A DNA stretch of 64,000 nt, taken from contig VXPQ01000011.1 of NCBI GenBank assembly GCA_009839485.1, positions 16,460 to 80,459 of the forward strand, written 5' to 3'. Positions 16,917-25,564 of the stretch are shown here, piece after piece (the stretch's first letter is position 1; every line of letters starts with the position of its first letter). The notes under the pieces were generated by a model. That model did not search any database and was not told the DNA's origin. It saw only the letters and a program-made list of their open reading frames with translations. The position numbers were made by a program, and so were the translations under genes. Source of the stretch: Bacteroidetes bacterium SB0662_bin_6 (lineage in GTDB: Bacteria > Bacteroidota > Rhodothermia > Rhodothermales > VXPQ01).

Positions 16917-17963
16917 TCAGGGAATCAGGATCGCCTTTACATAGGTCCGTTCGTGCATGCGCTCGAAAACCTCTTCCCACTCCTTCATAGGCGCAATACG
17001 ATCTATGAGAGGCGACGTATCCAGGCGGCCGCTTGCAAGCAGACGCAGCACGCGCTCCCAGATTTCCCGGTAGTGTGAAAAACTGCCTTGCAACGTAACG
17101 GCTTTTTGAACCAGGGGATCGAGGCTGCCGCCGAACGGCTGTTTGCCCCAACCGACTTTGGTGATCCAGCCGCCTGGCCGCACGGCGTCCAGCGCGGTCC
17201 GGAGCGCTTCGGAAACGCCTGCGGCGTCCACCACCACATCGACGCCGAGACCGTCCCCGAGCGCCCGCCCCGCCTCGACGGCATCCTCCGCGGGTACAGG
17301 AACGAGACCCAGCCGCTCCGCCACGGCAAGGCGATGCGTATCCGACGCCAAACCGGCTACTTGTACAACCCCTGCACCCGCAAGCCGCGCCATGACCCCG
17401 CACAGCAAACCGATGGGACCCGGGCCGAGCACCAGCACATGATCTCCCGGTCGAATCCGCGTCTGCACGCAGACGGCATGATACGCCACACAGCACGGCT
17501 CCGTAAGCGCCGCCTGTTCGAAGGTCAGTTCGTCCGGGATGCCATGCAGACAGCGCTCCGGTACGCGCACATATCCGGCCATGGCGCCGTCCACGCCGTA
17601 CCCGAAACCGAGGCGCGAGGGGTCCAGATGATACCGCCCCTGCCGCACCAGCGGGGAATCCGGATCAATGACGGCGGCGGTTTCGCTCGTGATCCGATCC
17701 CCTTCCCTGAACGTCCGCACGGCGTTTCCGGCCCGCGCCACGACCCCGCTGAATTCATGCCCAAGCACGCAGGGGTAGTTGACCGGCCAACTGTGCGCGC
17801 CTGCCCATTGATGTACGTCGCTGCCGCATACGCCGACCGCCCGAACCTCGACAAGCACCTCCTCGGGACCGATCTCCGGCACGGGTATCTCGCGAAGCTC
17901 GACGCTCTTCGGCGCCGCCGCATGATTCACCACGGCCTGCATCGTGCGAGGAATATGCTTCAT
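16917..17963 (-). CDS. Medium-chain zinc-type alcohol/polyol dehydrogenase lacking the structural zinc lobe
   Basis: 348 residues of the Zn-dependent MDR family (threonine/sorbitol dehydrogenase branch). Catalytic zinc ligands are visible as C46 (VCGSDVHQW) and H69-E70 (LGHEFSGVV), and the NAD fold has VLVLGPGPIGLL. The segment that normally holds four structural-zinc cysteines (about 92-125, TSETAAVIDPDSPLVRQGR) has none, so the structural zinc site appears lost. Overlaps the HUMPS gene by 4 bp. The probable role is oxidation of a sugar alcohol feeding the operon. Confidence 0.87.
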   Translation of the reverse strand: MKHIPRTMQAVVNHAAAPKSVELREIPVPEIGPEEVLVEVRAVGVCGSDVHQWAGAHSWPVNYPCVLGHEFSGVVARAGNAVRTFREGDRITSETAAVIDPDSPLVRQGRYHLDPSRLGFGYGVDGAMAGYVRVPERCLHGIPDELTFEQAALTEPCCVAYHAVCVQTRIRPGDHVLVLGPGPIGLLCGVMARLAGAGVVQVAGLASDTHRLAVAERLGLVPVPAEDAVEAGRALGDGLGVDVVVDAAGVSEALRTALDAVRPGGWITKVGWGKQPFGGSLDPLVQKAVTLQGSFSHYREIWERVLRLLASGRLDTSPLIDRIAPMKEWEEVFERMHERTYVKAILIP

Positions 17964-18664
17964 GAACCGGTCGTTTCTTTCCCGAAAGCATGCACCCGCG
18001 TGCAGATCTCCCGGAGAATGCCTTCCACATCTCCGGATGCAGCCCGGAATGCATGCGCATCCACGGCGAGCGGAGCGCCTATGACCACGATGGGCGCACC
18101 CCAGGCCGGCGCCTGCACGGCCTGTTCGATATCCAGTCCGCCCACGGCCTGCACCGGGATATCCACGGCGGCCACTACTTCGCGCAACCGGTGAAGGGGC
18201 GTTTCGAAAGGCTGCCCCCGCTCCTGACGCAGCGTCCGGTAGTCATAGCCGATATGATGAATGACGTAGTCGCAGCCCATCTCCTCAAGTAATCGAGCGC
18301 CGGCCACCGGATCCGGCATCCCGAGGTTATCCCCCATCACTTCCACGCCCAGTTTCCTGCCGGCCCGCACCACCAGTTCCACTGTTTCCGGCTCGGCCTG
18401 TCCCATCACCACCACATGGGTCGCGCCGGCGCGGGCCATGATTTCCACTTCGAGTCCGCCTCCGTCCATGGTTTTCAGGTCCACCACGAGGGGCTTGTCC
18501 GGAAACCGTTCCCGCAAGGCGCGCACGCCGTGCATCCCTTCGGCAATGACGAGCGGGGTACCTGCTTCGATCCAGTCGACGCCGGCCCGTACGGCCATCT
18601 CCGCCATCTCGACCGCTTCCGGGATCGACGTGACGTCCAGCGAGATCTGTACGACCGGCTCCAT
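17960..18664 (-). CDS. HUMPS-family TIM barrel (3-hexulose-6-phosphate synthase / 3-keto-gulonate-6-phosphate decarboxylase-like)
   Basis: 234-residue member of the orotidine-monophosphate decarboxylase suprafamily. Diagnostic residues are E33 in IEAGTPL and the D-x-K-x-x-D motif D62, K64, D67 in VVDLKTMDGGG; GDNLGMPDP, YVIHHIGYD and VQAVGGLD follow later. Known relatives either condense formaldehyde with ribulose 5-phosphate or decarboxylate 3-keto-L-gulonate 6-phosphate; motifs alone do not separate the two. It lies 3 bp after the phosphofructokinase gene and overlaps the dehydrogenase gene, so it is coupled to both. Confidence 0.82.
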   Translation of the reverse strand: MEPVVQISLDVTSIPEAVEMAEMAVRAGVDWIEAGTPLVIAEGMHGVRALRERFPDKPLVVDLKTMDGGGLEVEIMARAGATHVVVMGQAEPETVELVVRAGRKLGVEVMGDNLGMPDPVAGARLLEEMGCDYVIHHIGYDYRTLRQERGQPFETPLHRLREVVAAVDIPVQAVGGLDIEQAVQAPAWGAPIVVIGAPLAVDAHAFRAASGDVEGILREICTRVHAFGKETTGS

Positions 18665-18667
18665 GAA

Positions 18668-19822
18668 TCAGTACAGAAACATGGGCTTGTTCAGCACATG
18701 GTGCACCTTTGGTCGATACGCATCCACGTCATAGAGTTCGTCCACATCCACGCGCTTCACGCCGGTCGTTACCTCGTCCATGGGAATGTGCGTATACACG
18801 CCGCCGCGCAAGGCTACCATCCTGCCGCTGGCTCCTTCCCCAAGCAGGTCCATCGCCATGTTCGCGTAGTTGACGCCCACCATCAGGTCGAGCGCATCCG
18901 GCGGACCGGACCGCATCAGGTACGCAACGGACTGCAGTACGATCTTTTCGCCGGTGAGTTGTTTGAGCGCCTTCCCCGTGGCTTCCCCGATGCCCCCCAG
19001 TTTGCGATGCCCGTACGGGTCCTCCTCTCCGCTTTCCATCACCTCGCCGCCGATCATATAGGCGCCCTCGCTGATCGTCACCATAGCGTAGTTGCTGGGA
19101 TTCATGCGCTTGTCCTGCATGATCAGGCCCGCCAGTTTTTCCGGGTCGAACGGCACCTCTGAAATGAGCGTCCGGTCCACCCCGGCGAGATACGAACTGA
19201 TGAGGCTGGTCTGCCCGGAATTTCTTCCGAAGAGCTCGATCACGGCGATGCGCTCATGGGAACCCGTGCTGGTGCGGAGTTGGTGAATGAATTTGATGCT
19301 CCGCGTAATGGCCGTCCCGAACCCGATGCAATAATCCGTGCCGTATACATCGTTGTCCATCGTCTTGGGAATGGCCACGACCGGAAATCCTTCGCGGTGC
19401 AGGCGCTCCCCGTAGCTCAGGGTATCGTCTCCCCCAATGGGAACGAGCATGTCGATGCCCAGGTGCTTAAGATTCGCAAGGGCATGGGGAGTAAAATCGA
19501 AGGGACCTTCTTCCGTCATATCGACCGTGTCCTTCAGGAAGTCGGGCACATCGTCCGGTGATACGCGGCCCGGGTTGACGCGGCTCGTATGCAGCACCGT
19601 GCCACCGGTCCGGTCGATTTTCCGCACGGTCTGAAAATCCAGTTCGACCGTGTACTTGTCGAGGCTGGCCTGATCGTCCCGGTTCATCCAGAGCAAGCCG
19701 CCCCATCCGCGGCGGATGCCGACCACTTCATTTCCCTGCTCCATCCCCCGCATGGCGACCGCCTTGATGCAGGGGTTCAGGCCGGGTACGTCCCCGCCCC
19801 CGGTCAGTATGCCGATTCTCAT
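18668..19822 (-). CDS. 6-phosphofructokinase family, with PPi-type active-site residues
   Basis: 384-residue PfkA-family kinase and first gene of the sugar operon. The nucleotide/phosphate loop reads [14 protein letters not shown]. At the two positions that separate donors it has GGDDT (130-134, second Asp D133) and PKTMDND (152-158, with K153). That combination is usual in pyrophosphate-dependent or group III enzymes; ATP-specific enzymes have GGDGS and PGTIDND. The substrate could be fructose 6-phosphate or, given the operon, another sugar phosphate. Donor preference is inferred. Confidence 0.88.
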   Translation of the reverse strand: MRIGILTGGGDVPGLNPCIKAVAMRGMEQGNEVVGIRRGWGGLLWMNRDDQASLDKYTVELDFQTVRKIDRTGGTVLHTSRVNPGRVSPDDVPDFLKDTVDMTEEGPFDFTPHALANLKHLGIDMLVPIGGDDTLSYGERLHREGFPVVAIPKTMDNDVYGTDYCIGFGTAITRSIKFIHQLRTSTGSHERIAVIELFGRNSGQTSLISSYLAGVDRTLISEVPFDPEKLAGLIMQDKRMNPSNYAMVTISEGAYMIGGEVMESGEEDPYGHRKLGGIGEATGKALKQLTGEKIVLQSVAYLMRSGPPDALDLMVGVNYANMAMDLLGEGASGRMVALRGGVYTHIPMDEVTTGVKRVDVDELYDVDAYRPKVHHVLNKPMFLY

Positions 19823-19946
19823 GGTATTCGTACGGTTGGTGAATTATTTCAGCCTTTTAATATAACGAAATGACAGCCTGACATGCGAGTGCCGGACCCC
19901 CGGTTTGATATGGAACACCCCTTCGGAACGGCTTCGTAACAACCTT

Positions 19947-19994
19947 TTAAGGATACTCTGATTAAGTCCGCAAAACTCAGAGGCTGAAAGGGGT
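19947..19994 (+). repeat. 48-bp direct repeat, copy 1
   Basis: Matches 20893-20940 at 46 of 48 positions (the sequence begins TTAAGGATACTCTGATTAAG). It lies between the phosphofructokinase start and the RNA methyltransferase stop. Unlike copy 2 it lacks the matching right arm, so it cannot form the long hairpin. Confidence 0.8.
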
Positions 19995-20030
19995 GCGCTG
20001 GCAAGGAATGACGAAACAGTGTGGCAGGGC

Positions 20031-20819
20031 TTACGCCGTCCGCGCCCAGGCGTGCAGCAGGATGCCCGCAGCAACCGCCGCATTCAGCGACTCGACGCCT
20101 TGCGCTCCCGGTTTTTCATTCCTGTGCATCCGGCCGGGAATGAGCACCCGCTCGGCGATCCGCACCCGAACCTCCGGAGAAATTCCGTGCGCCTCGCTGC
20201 CGAGCACCAGAACGGACGGCAGCACCGGTGTCCAGTCATCCACCGGAATGCCCTCGAGGTCCGCGCCGTAGACGGCGAATCCGTACGCCGTGAGATTCTC
20301 AAGCATCCCGGCCGGATCGGGCGTTTCGACATGCTCGACATCCCATACCCCACCCATGGAGGCGCGCACGACCTTCGGGTGGTACGCATCCACGGAATCC
20401 GGAGCAGTTACCACGGCCTCAATGCCAAACCAGGCCGCTGTCCGGATGATAGCCCCCGCATTCCCCGGATCGCTCACGCCGTCGAGCAATAGCACCCGCT
20501 GCATGGATGCGAGCGTCTCCGGCGCCGCCCGCCGGATGCCCGCGACCGCCAGCACGCCCTGGCTGGTTTCGACCGCGGATACCGTGCGCATATCCCGTTC
20601 GGACACGACATATACCCGGTCCTCCGGAATACGGAACCGTTCCGCAAGGCGGCCCTGCGCCGATTCCGATACGAGTAGCGTCCGCAGTTCGGCCCCCGCG
20701 TCGAGGGCCGCTTCTACGGCCCGTACACCTTCAGCAATCGTTTCCCCGTACCGGTCGCGGTACTTTCTGTGAGCCAGCGAGCGGATTTCTTTCAGGCGGC
20801 GTTGGGGAAGACGGGTCAT
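20031..20819 (-). CDS. TrmH/SpoU-family RNA 2'-O-methyltransferase
   Basis: 262 residues from the ATG at 20819. The N-terminal substrate-binding domain (about 1-95, starting LPQRRLKEIRSLAHRKYRDR) is followed by a SPOUT methyltransferase domain. SPOUT motifs are DGVSDPGNAGAIIRTAAWFG, LVLGSEAHGIS and the knot region RNEKPGAQGVESLNAAVAAGILL. The methyl donor is S-adenosylmethionine; the target is probably rRNA or tRNA. An upstream in-frame ATG at 20846 is possible. The gene is bracketed by two 48-bp direct repeats. Confidence 0.88.
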   Translation of the reverse strand: MTRLPQRRLKEIRSLAHRKYRDRYGETIAEGVRAVEAALDAGAELRTLLVSESAQGRLAERFRIPEDRVYVVSERDMRTVSAVETSQGVLAVAGIRRAAPETLASMQRVLLLDGVSDPGNAGAIIRTAAWFGIEAVVTAPDSVDAYHPKVVRASMGGVWDVEHVETPDPAGMLENLTAYGFAVYGADLEGIPVDDWTPVLPSVLVLGSEAHGISPEVRVRIAERVLIPGRMHRNEKPGAQGVESLNAAVAAGILLHAWARTA

Positions 20820-20892
20820 GGGTACAGTGCGGATGGGGCCGCGCATGTTTTCGTGGGAAAGTAAAGATACAATGCGCACGCATGCATCCTTC

Positions 20893-20940
20893 TTAAGGAT
20901 ACTCTGATTAAGTCCGCAAAGCTCAGAGGCTGAGAGGGGT
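20893..20940 (+). repeat. 48-bp direct repeat, copy 2
   Basis: Second copy of the element at 19947-19994, two mismatches, same orientation. Here it forms the left part of a longer inverted-repeat structure (20895-20961). The repeat lies in the 5' region of the amidohydrolase gene. Confidence 0.8.
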
Positions 20941-20961
20941 GGTTTTGATCAGAGTATCCTT
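20895..20961 (+). repeat. Long stem-loop with perfect 14-bp arms
   Basis: AAGGATACTCTGAT (20895-20908) pairs exactly with ATCAGAGTATCCTT (20948-20961) around a 39-nt loop, and is followed by TTT. It starts 194 bp and ends 128 bp upstream of the amidohydrolase start. It could be a repetitive palindromic element or a 5'-leader hairpin. A short related piece (about 15 bp, near 50426-50440) occurs elsewhere in the window. Confidence 0.65.
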
Positions 20962-21088
20962 TTATTTCCTTTTAGGCCGCATACTGCTATTTTGATGCCG
21001 CCATACGCTTTTCCCGGTACGGTTCCGTATCTACCGCTTGCACCCTCGTTCGTTTTGCCCTGACGCTTCACCTGTTCTGACCCCGGCC

Positions 21089-22237
21089 ATGACACTTCCG
21101 ACCTCTTCGCTCCGCCGTTCCCGCAAAACATCCGTCTTTCTCTTCGCCGCAACGTTCGCTTTGGCCGTGCTTGCAGCTACCGCACTCGTTCCCTCCGCAC
21201 AGGCGCAGGAAATGCAATGGGAAGACTATGCGCCCCGCTCCACGCTGGTCGTCGAGAAACATGAGGTGACCCGCGCAAAATTCCCGTTTGTGGACGCCCA
21301 TGCACACCAGTGGGGCATCGCCGAGATGTCCGGCGAAGAAATCGCCGCCATGGTGGCGGATATGGACGCAATGAACATGGCTGTCATGGTGAACCTCAGT
21401 GGGGGAACCGGCGAAGAACTCCAGGCGAAAATCGCCGCCACGGACCTGCATGCCCCAGGGCGCTTCGTGCATTATGCGAACATCGACTTCGAAACGCTGG
21501 ACGATCCGGATTTCGGCGAGAAAGCGGCAGCCCAACTGGAAGAAGATGTACGGCAGGGCGCCAAAGGGCTGAAGATTTACAAGAACCTCGGCATGGACAT
21601 CTTCTACGAGGACGGTTCGCGGCTAAAAACCGACGACCCGAAACTGGACCCCATCTGGCAGAAGGCCGGCGAACTGGGTATTCCGGTCCTCATCCATACA
21701 GCAGACCCGGCCCCGTTCTGGGAGCCGCAAGACCGCTTCAACGAGCGCTGGTTCGAGCTCAAGGAGCGCCCGCGCCGCAAACGCGATCCGATCCCTTCCT
21801 GGGAAACCCTCATGGCCGAACACTGGAACCTGATCGCCAGACACTCGAACACCATTTTCCTCAGCGCGCACCTCGGCTGGCTGGGAAACGACCTCGGACG
21901 GCTGGGCGGCCTGCTGGACAAAATGCCCAACATGTACACCGAACTCGGGGCAGTCATCGCCGAACTGGGCCGGCAGCCGCGCGCCGCGAAGGCCTTCCTG
22001 ACGAAATACCAGGACCGCGTACTCATGGGCAAGGATTCGTGGGAGCCGTCCGAATACTACGTCTACTTCCGCATCTTCGAGACGGCGGACGAATACTTCC
22101 CGTATTACCGCAAGCGGCATGCTTTCTGGAGCATGTACGGCATGGATCTCCCGGACGAGGTGCTGCGGAAAATCTACTACGAAAACGCACTCAAAATCAT
22201 TCCCGGAATTGACCCCACCCTCTTCCCGGACTCATGA
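21089..22237 (+). CDS. Secreted amidohydrolase-2 family metal-dependent hydrolase
   Basis: 382 residues from the ATG at 21089, which gives a clear signal peptide (FLFAATFALAVLAATALVPSAQA). The mature part is an amidohydrolase TIM barrel with metal ligands FVDAHAHQW, GIPVLIHTADPAP, IFLSAHLGWLG and LMGKDSWEPSEYY. Substrates in this superfamily are usually cyclic or acyl-amide/decarboxylation targets; none can be named here. Downstream, 97 bp away on the same strand, is the PQQ dehydrogenase, another exported enzyme. Confidence 0.83.
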   Translation: MTLPTSSLRRSRKTSVFLFAATFALAVLAATALVPSAQAQEMQWEDYAPRSTLVVEKHEVTRAKFPFVDAHAHQWGIAEMSGEEIAAMVADMDAMNMAVMVNLSGGTGEELQAKIAATDLHAPGRFVHYANIDFETLDDPDFGEKAAAQLEEDVRQGAKGLKIYKNLGMDIFYEDGSRLKTDDPKLDPIWQKAGELGIPVLIHTADPAPFWEPQDRFNERWFELKERPRRKRDPIPSWETLMAEHWNLIARHSNTIFLSAHLGWLGNDLGRLGGLLDKMPNMYTELGAVIAELGRQPRAAKAFLTKYQDRVLMGKDSWEPSEYYVYFRIFETADEYFPYYRKRHAFWSMYGMDLPDEVLRKIYYENALKIIPGIDPTLFPDS

Positions 22238-22334
22238 TCCTGCGGCACGGGCGCTCCTTAATTAGAATAGCCGCATTGTAATAGCCGTCGCAACCCGCCG
22301 GCGGCTGCTCGGCACTCCTTCAACCCCTGACGAT

Positions 22335-24494
22335 ATGACCCGCTTTCTCTCCCGTCTGGCCGTTGCTGCGGCGCTTGCCGCAACCCTGTCCGCCTGTTCG
22401 GAAGCGCCCCCGCGCGCGCCGGTGGGCGCCGGTGCGGACTGGGCAAATTATCTCGGCCACCCGAGCAGCAACCAGTATTCCCTGCTCGACCAGATCGATA
22501 CGGAGAATGTCCACCTGCTGGAAATGGCGTGGGCGTACGATACGGGGGAGGTAAGCGAATACCAATCCAACAACCTCATCGTGGACGGCGTGCTGTACAC
22601 GGCTACCCCGAACCGCAAGATGACGGCGCTGAACGCCGCAACGGGCGAACATCTGTGGACCTTCAATCCCGACGAAACCAATCCCTTTGGTGGCGGCATG
22701 CACCAGGGCGGCGGCCGTCAACGGGGCCTCATATACTGGGAAGACGAAGAAAACGGGCGCATCTTCACGACGAAAGGCCCCTGGCTGTACTCCCTTGACG
22801 CAGAAACAGGCAAGCCGGTCCCCTCGTTCGGCGAAGGGGGCTGGCTCCATATAGGCGACCGCATCGACTGGGAAGGCCGTCCGAACGTGGGCCTGAACTC
22901 GGGCGGTTATGTCTATGAAGGCATGCTTATTTTCGGCGTACGAGTAGCGGAAAACGTGCCCGGCGCAGTCATTGCACTCGATGCTCGGACCGGCGACCGC
23001 GTCTGGATCTTCCATACGCTGCCCCGTCCGGGGGAATTCGGGTCGGAGACGTGGCCGGAAGGCTATCTGGAATACACGGGGGGCGCCTCGGACTGGTCCG
23101 GCATCGCAATGGATACGGAGCGGGGTATCGTGTACTCTTCGACGGAAACCGCAGGCCCCGACTTCTACGGCGGCGACCGGTACGGCGAGAATCTGTTCGC
23201 CAACTCCATCATTGCACTGGACGCCCGTACCGGCGAGCGCATGTGGCACTTCCAGTTCGTCCATCACGACCTGTGGGATATGGACAACCCGACCCCGGCC
23301 ACGCTGCTGACCGTCCGGCACGAGGGGGAGTGGGTAGACATCGTCGCCCAGGGCACGAAGATGGGGCTGCTGTACGTCTTCGACCGGGTTACGGGCGAGC
23401 CGCTCTGGCCGATTGAAGAACGCCCCGCCCCCGTATCGGAATTGCCGGATATGCAGGCGTGGCCCACGCAGCCCTACCCCACGTGGCCGCCGCCGCTCAT
23501 GCGGCAGGAATACACGCTGGACGACGTATCGAACATCTCGCCGGAGGCTCAGCAGTTGACCACCGACCTGATCACGCAGTCCGGCACCTATGGATCGTTT
23601 CCGCCGCCGAGTCTGGAACAGAAAATCAAGTTTCCGGGATACGACGGGGGCATGGAATGGGGCGGATCGGCCGCCGACCCCGATGGCATATTGTATGTGA
23701 ATATCAACGAGATACCGTGGTTCTATCAACTCATCCCGACGAGGCGCCCTGACGGCACGCCCCTGCCTCGCGGGGAACGGTACTACCGGTCAATCTGCGC
23801 GTCCTGCCACGGGCTGGACGGCAGCGGCGATCCGGGAGGAGGCTTCCCGGCGGTCACGGATATGGGGGAACGCTACAGCCGGGAGCAGGCCATGACGCTG
23901 CTCGTGCAGGGCGGCGCGCGCATGCCCCCCTTCGATCAGGTCCCCGAGGAAATTCTGAACGCGATTCTTGACCACCTGTTCGGCGAGAAAACGGCTGTGG
24001 AAGAAGACGAGGAGGACGAATATGTGCCCCCGTATGCCTTCCGGGGGTTCCAGCGCTGGCTGGATCACGAAGGCTACCCGGCCATCAAACCGCCCTGGGG
24101 CACACTGAATGCCGTCGATCTGAACACGGGCGAGATTAAATGGACCGTACCGCTCGGCGAGTACGAGGAATTGACGGCGCGCGGCATTCCGCAGACCGGT
24201 ACGGAAAATTACGGCGGACCGGTCGTGACGGCGGGCGGCGTATTGTTTATCGGCGCCACCGCCGACGAGAAAATACGGGCCTTCGACAAGGAAACGGGCG
24301 AAGTGCTGTGGGAAGCCGATCTGCCTTTCGGAGGAAACGCTACGCCCAGCACCTACATGGTGGACGGGAAGCAGTATGTGGCGATTTCGGCGGGCGGCGG
24401 CAAGTCGAACCGGCCTGTTGGAGGCATGCTGGTGGCGTTTGCGCTGCCGGACGAGGCATCCGCGGAAACGACGGACGATACGGGAGGAGAATAA
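22335..24494 (+). CDS. PQQ-dependent dehydrogenase (quinoprotein) with inserted cytochrome c domain
   Basis: 719-residue lipoprotein (LAATLSAC, Cys about 21). An eight-bladed quinoprotein propeller of the glucose/alcohol dehydrogenase type is seen: NWANYLGHP-like start (DWANYLGHPSSNQYS), AATGEHLWTFNP, TGGASDWSGIAMD, FVHHDLWDMDNP and GGPVVTAGGVLFIGATAD. A single haem c motif CASCH (C488, C491, H492) with likely axial Met in ARMPPF sits between blades, giving an internal electron exit. Periplasm-facing oxidation of an alcohol or sugar is expected. No PQQ synthesis genes are in the window. Confidence 0.88.
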   Translation: MTRFLSRLAVAAALAATLSACSEAPPRAPVGAGADWANYLGHPSSNQYSLLDQIDTENVHLLEMAWAYDTGEVSEYQSNNLIVDGVLYTATPNRKMTALNAATGEHLWTFNPDETNPFGGGMHQGGGRQRGLIYWEDEENGRIFTTKGPWLYSLDAETGKPVPSFGEGGWLHIGDRIDWEGRPNVGLNSGGYVYEGMLIFGVRVAENVPGAVIALDARTGDRVWIFHTLPRPGEFGSETWPEGYLEYTGGASDWSGIAMDTERGIVYSSTETAGPDFYGGDRYGENLFANSIIALDARTGERMWHFQFVHHDLWDMDNPTPATLLTVRHEGEWVDIVAQGTKMGLLYVFDRVTGEPLWPIEERPAPVSELPDMQAWPTQPYPTWPPPLMRQEYTLDDVSNISPEAQQLTTDLITQSGTYGSFPPPSLEQKIKFPGYDGGMEWGGSAADPDGILYVNINEIPWFYQLIPTRRPDGTPLPRGERYYRSICASCHGLDGSGDPGGGFPAVTDMGERYSREQAMTLLVQGGARMPPFDQVPEEILNAILDHLFGEKTAVEEDEEDEYVPPYAFRGFQRWLDHEGYPAIKPPWGTLNAVDLNTGEIKWTVPLGEYEELTARGIPQTGTENYGGPVVTAGGVLFIGATADEKIRAFDKETGEVLWEADLPFGGNATPSTYMVDGKQYVAISAGGGKSNRPVGGMLVAFALPDEASAETTDDTGGE

Positions 24495-24607
24495 CCCGCG
24501 CCACGCGAAACAGGCCGGTGCGTGACCCCATCATCGCATGGCTGTTACGCGGGCAGTCTATCCGCTGCGCCGGGGCGCCTTCTATTTTATTTCGCCAGTG
24601 GGCGCTA

Positions 24608-24633
24608 TCTGTTTCGCCAGTGGGCTGGGCCGC
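24608..24633 (+). repeat. Left flank repeat of the 24.6-41.7 kb island (weak)
   Basis: 26 bp that match 41687-41712 at 21 positions, sharing TTTCGCCA and TGGGCCGC blocks. The translated pieces are also alike (CFASGLGRG here, YFANGLGRI there). A further TTTCGCCAGTGGG lies at about 24590. Could be a target-site or gene remnant at the island edge. Confidence 0.35.
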
Positions 24634-24722
24634 GGTTAATGTACAAGGAACTGGTACCGCAAGCATGGGTTAGGAAACAAAGGTAGCTCGGATACGTAGC
24701 GACCGATAGCTCCACATGACGT

Positions 24723-25034
24723 ATGCAGACGCTTCGCCATCATATCGTCTCGCCGCTGTTGAGCCTGCTGCTAATCGCGGGCCTGGCAGCGCCGCCGCTG
24801 CATACGATTTCGCATTTTGGCGAGGAGCACCACACCCCTCACGATGCGCCAATTTTCGAAAGTGAGGAGTGTGCGCCGTGTGCGCTTGCTGCCACACTCT
24901 ACGGCGTCACGTCAGAAGTGATTACGGTTTCGTCCGCATACGCGGCCCGGCAACACCGTGCGTCAGCTCCTGATCTCGTTTATGCCCTTCATTCCGCGCC
25001 TACCGATGCGCGTGCACCTCCCTTAACCGGTTGA
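24723..25034 (+). CDS. Small exported His/Cys-containing protein (hypothetical)
   Basis: 103 residues with a signal-peptide-like N-terminus (PLLSLLLIAGLAAPPLHT). It is followed by a short histidine-rich stretch (HFGEEHHTPHDAP) and a CAPC motif (EECAPCALAATLYG). The C-terminal half has no recognisable motif. The layout recalls small DUF2946-like metal-related exported proteins, but I cannot place it firmly. It is the first plus-strand gene after the left repeat of the island. Confidence 0.5.
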   Translation: MQTLRHHIVSPLLSLLLIAGLAAPPLHTISHFGEEHHTPHDAPIFESEECAPCALAATLYGVTSEVITVSSAYAARQHRASAPDLVYALHSAPTDARAPPLTG

Positions 25035-25564
25035 CGTGAGATAATCAGGGACCCTCCCGGCCCGGCATACCTGCATCCGGGCAGGCTACGCGCTGGAGGG
25101 AGGTGTCTCGGGTGCGTTCGTTGTTGCCCACCGCTATCCGCTGGTTCAGGTGGGTACCGTGCTCTTCACAGCTGGGGGGGGCAAACCGTGTTTCGATTCG
25201 ATCAGGTACTTCATTGTGACGGACGGCAAGTGGCGCTTGATCTGCCCCACTTTGCCGATTGTCAGGGCGAACACCAGTTCGAACGCAATCTATGGGGTAA
25301 CGGCAACGCGACGTTGCTGCACGTGATGGCCAGCCTGCTCCCGGGTCACGGCGATAGCCAGGATTTGGGTGTATGGATCCGGCAAACACACCAGGCGAAA
25401 TTCAGCGGCCTCACGCTGGTCCTGGCAGAAGCATGACTGAATGTTCTGGCGCCTGACTGGCGCTCGCGGCGTGCGGTGGATTAAGGGCCCGGGACGGAGA
25501 AAGACCCTCGCCTCTTCTGCGAAGGACAATCCTGGATGACCATTAGCCAAACAAGTCTCTTATC
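25035..25564. other. Gap before the ABC exporter; possible gene remnants
   Basis: 530 bp with no gene I can support. Several short open frames occur on both strands, each without start signal or motif. One minus-strand segment near 25140-25270 reads with a protein-like composition but is broken by stops, so decayed coding sequence is possible. The ABC ATPase promoter must lie near the right end. Confidence 0.4.

Noticed and set aside
20893..20961. TPP-riboswitch-like CTGAGAGGGGT text in the repeat
   Set aside because: Only a short resemblance; the rest of the THI-box core is missing and the downstream gene is a hydrolase with no thiamine link.
22320..23729. 469-codon minus-strand open frame opposite the PQQ dehydrogenase
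   Set aside because: Shadow of a well-supported gene; no recognisable motif.
25140..25550. Several 80-115-codon frames in the gap before the ABC exporter
   Set aside because: No signal, motif or coupling on either strand; may be decayed sequence but no gene can be supported.
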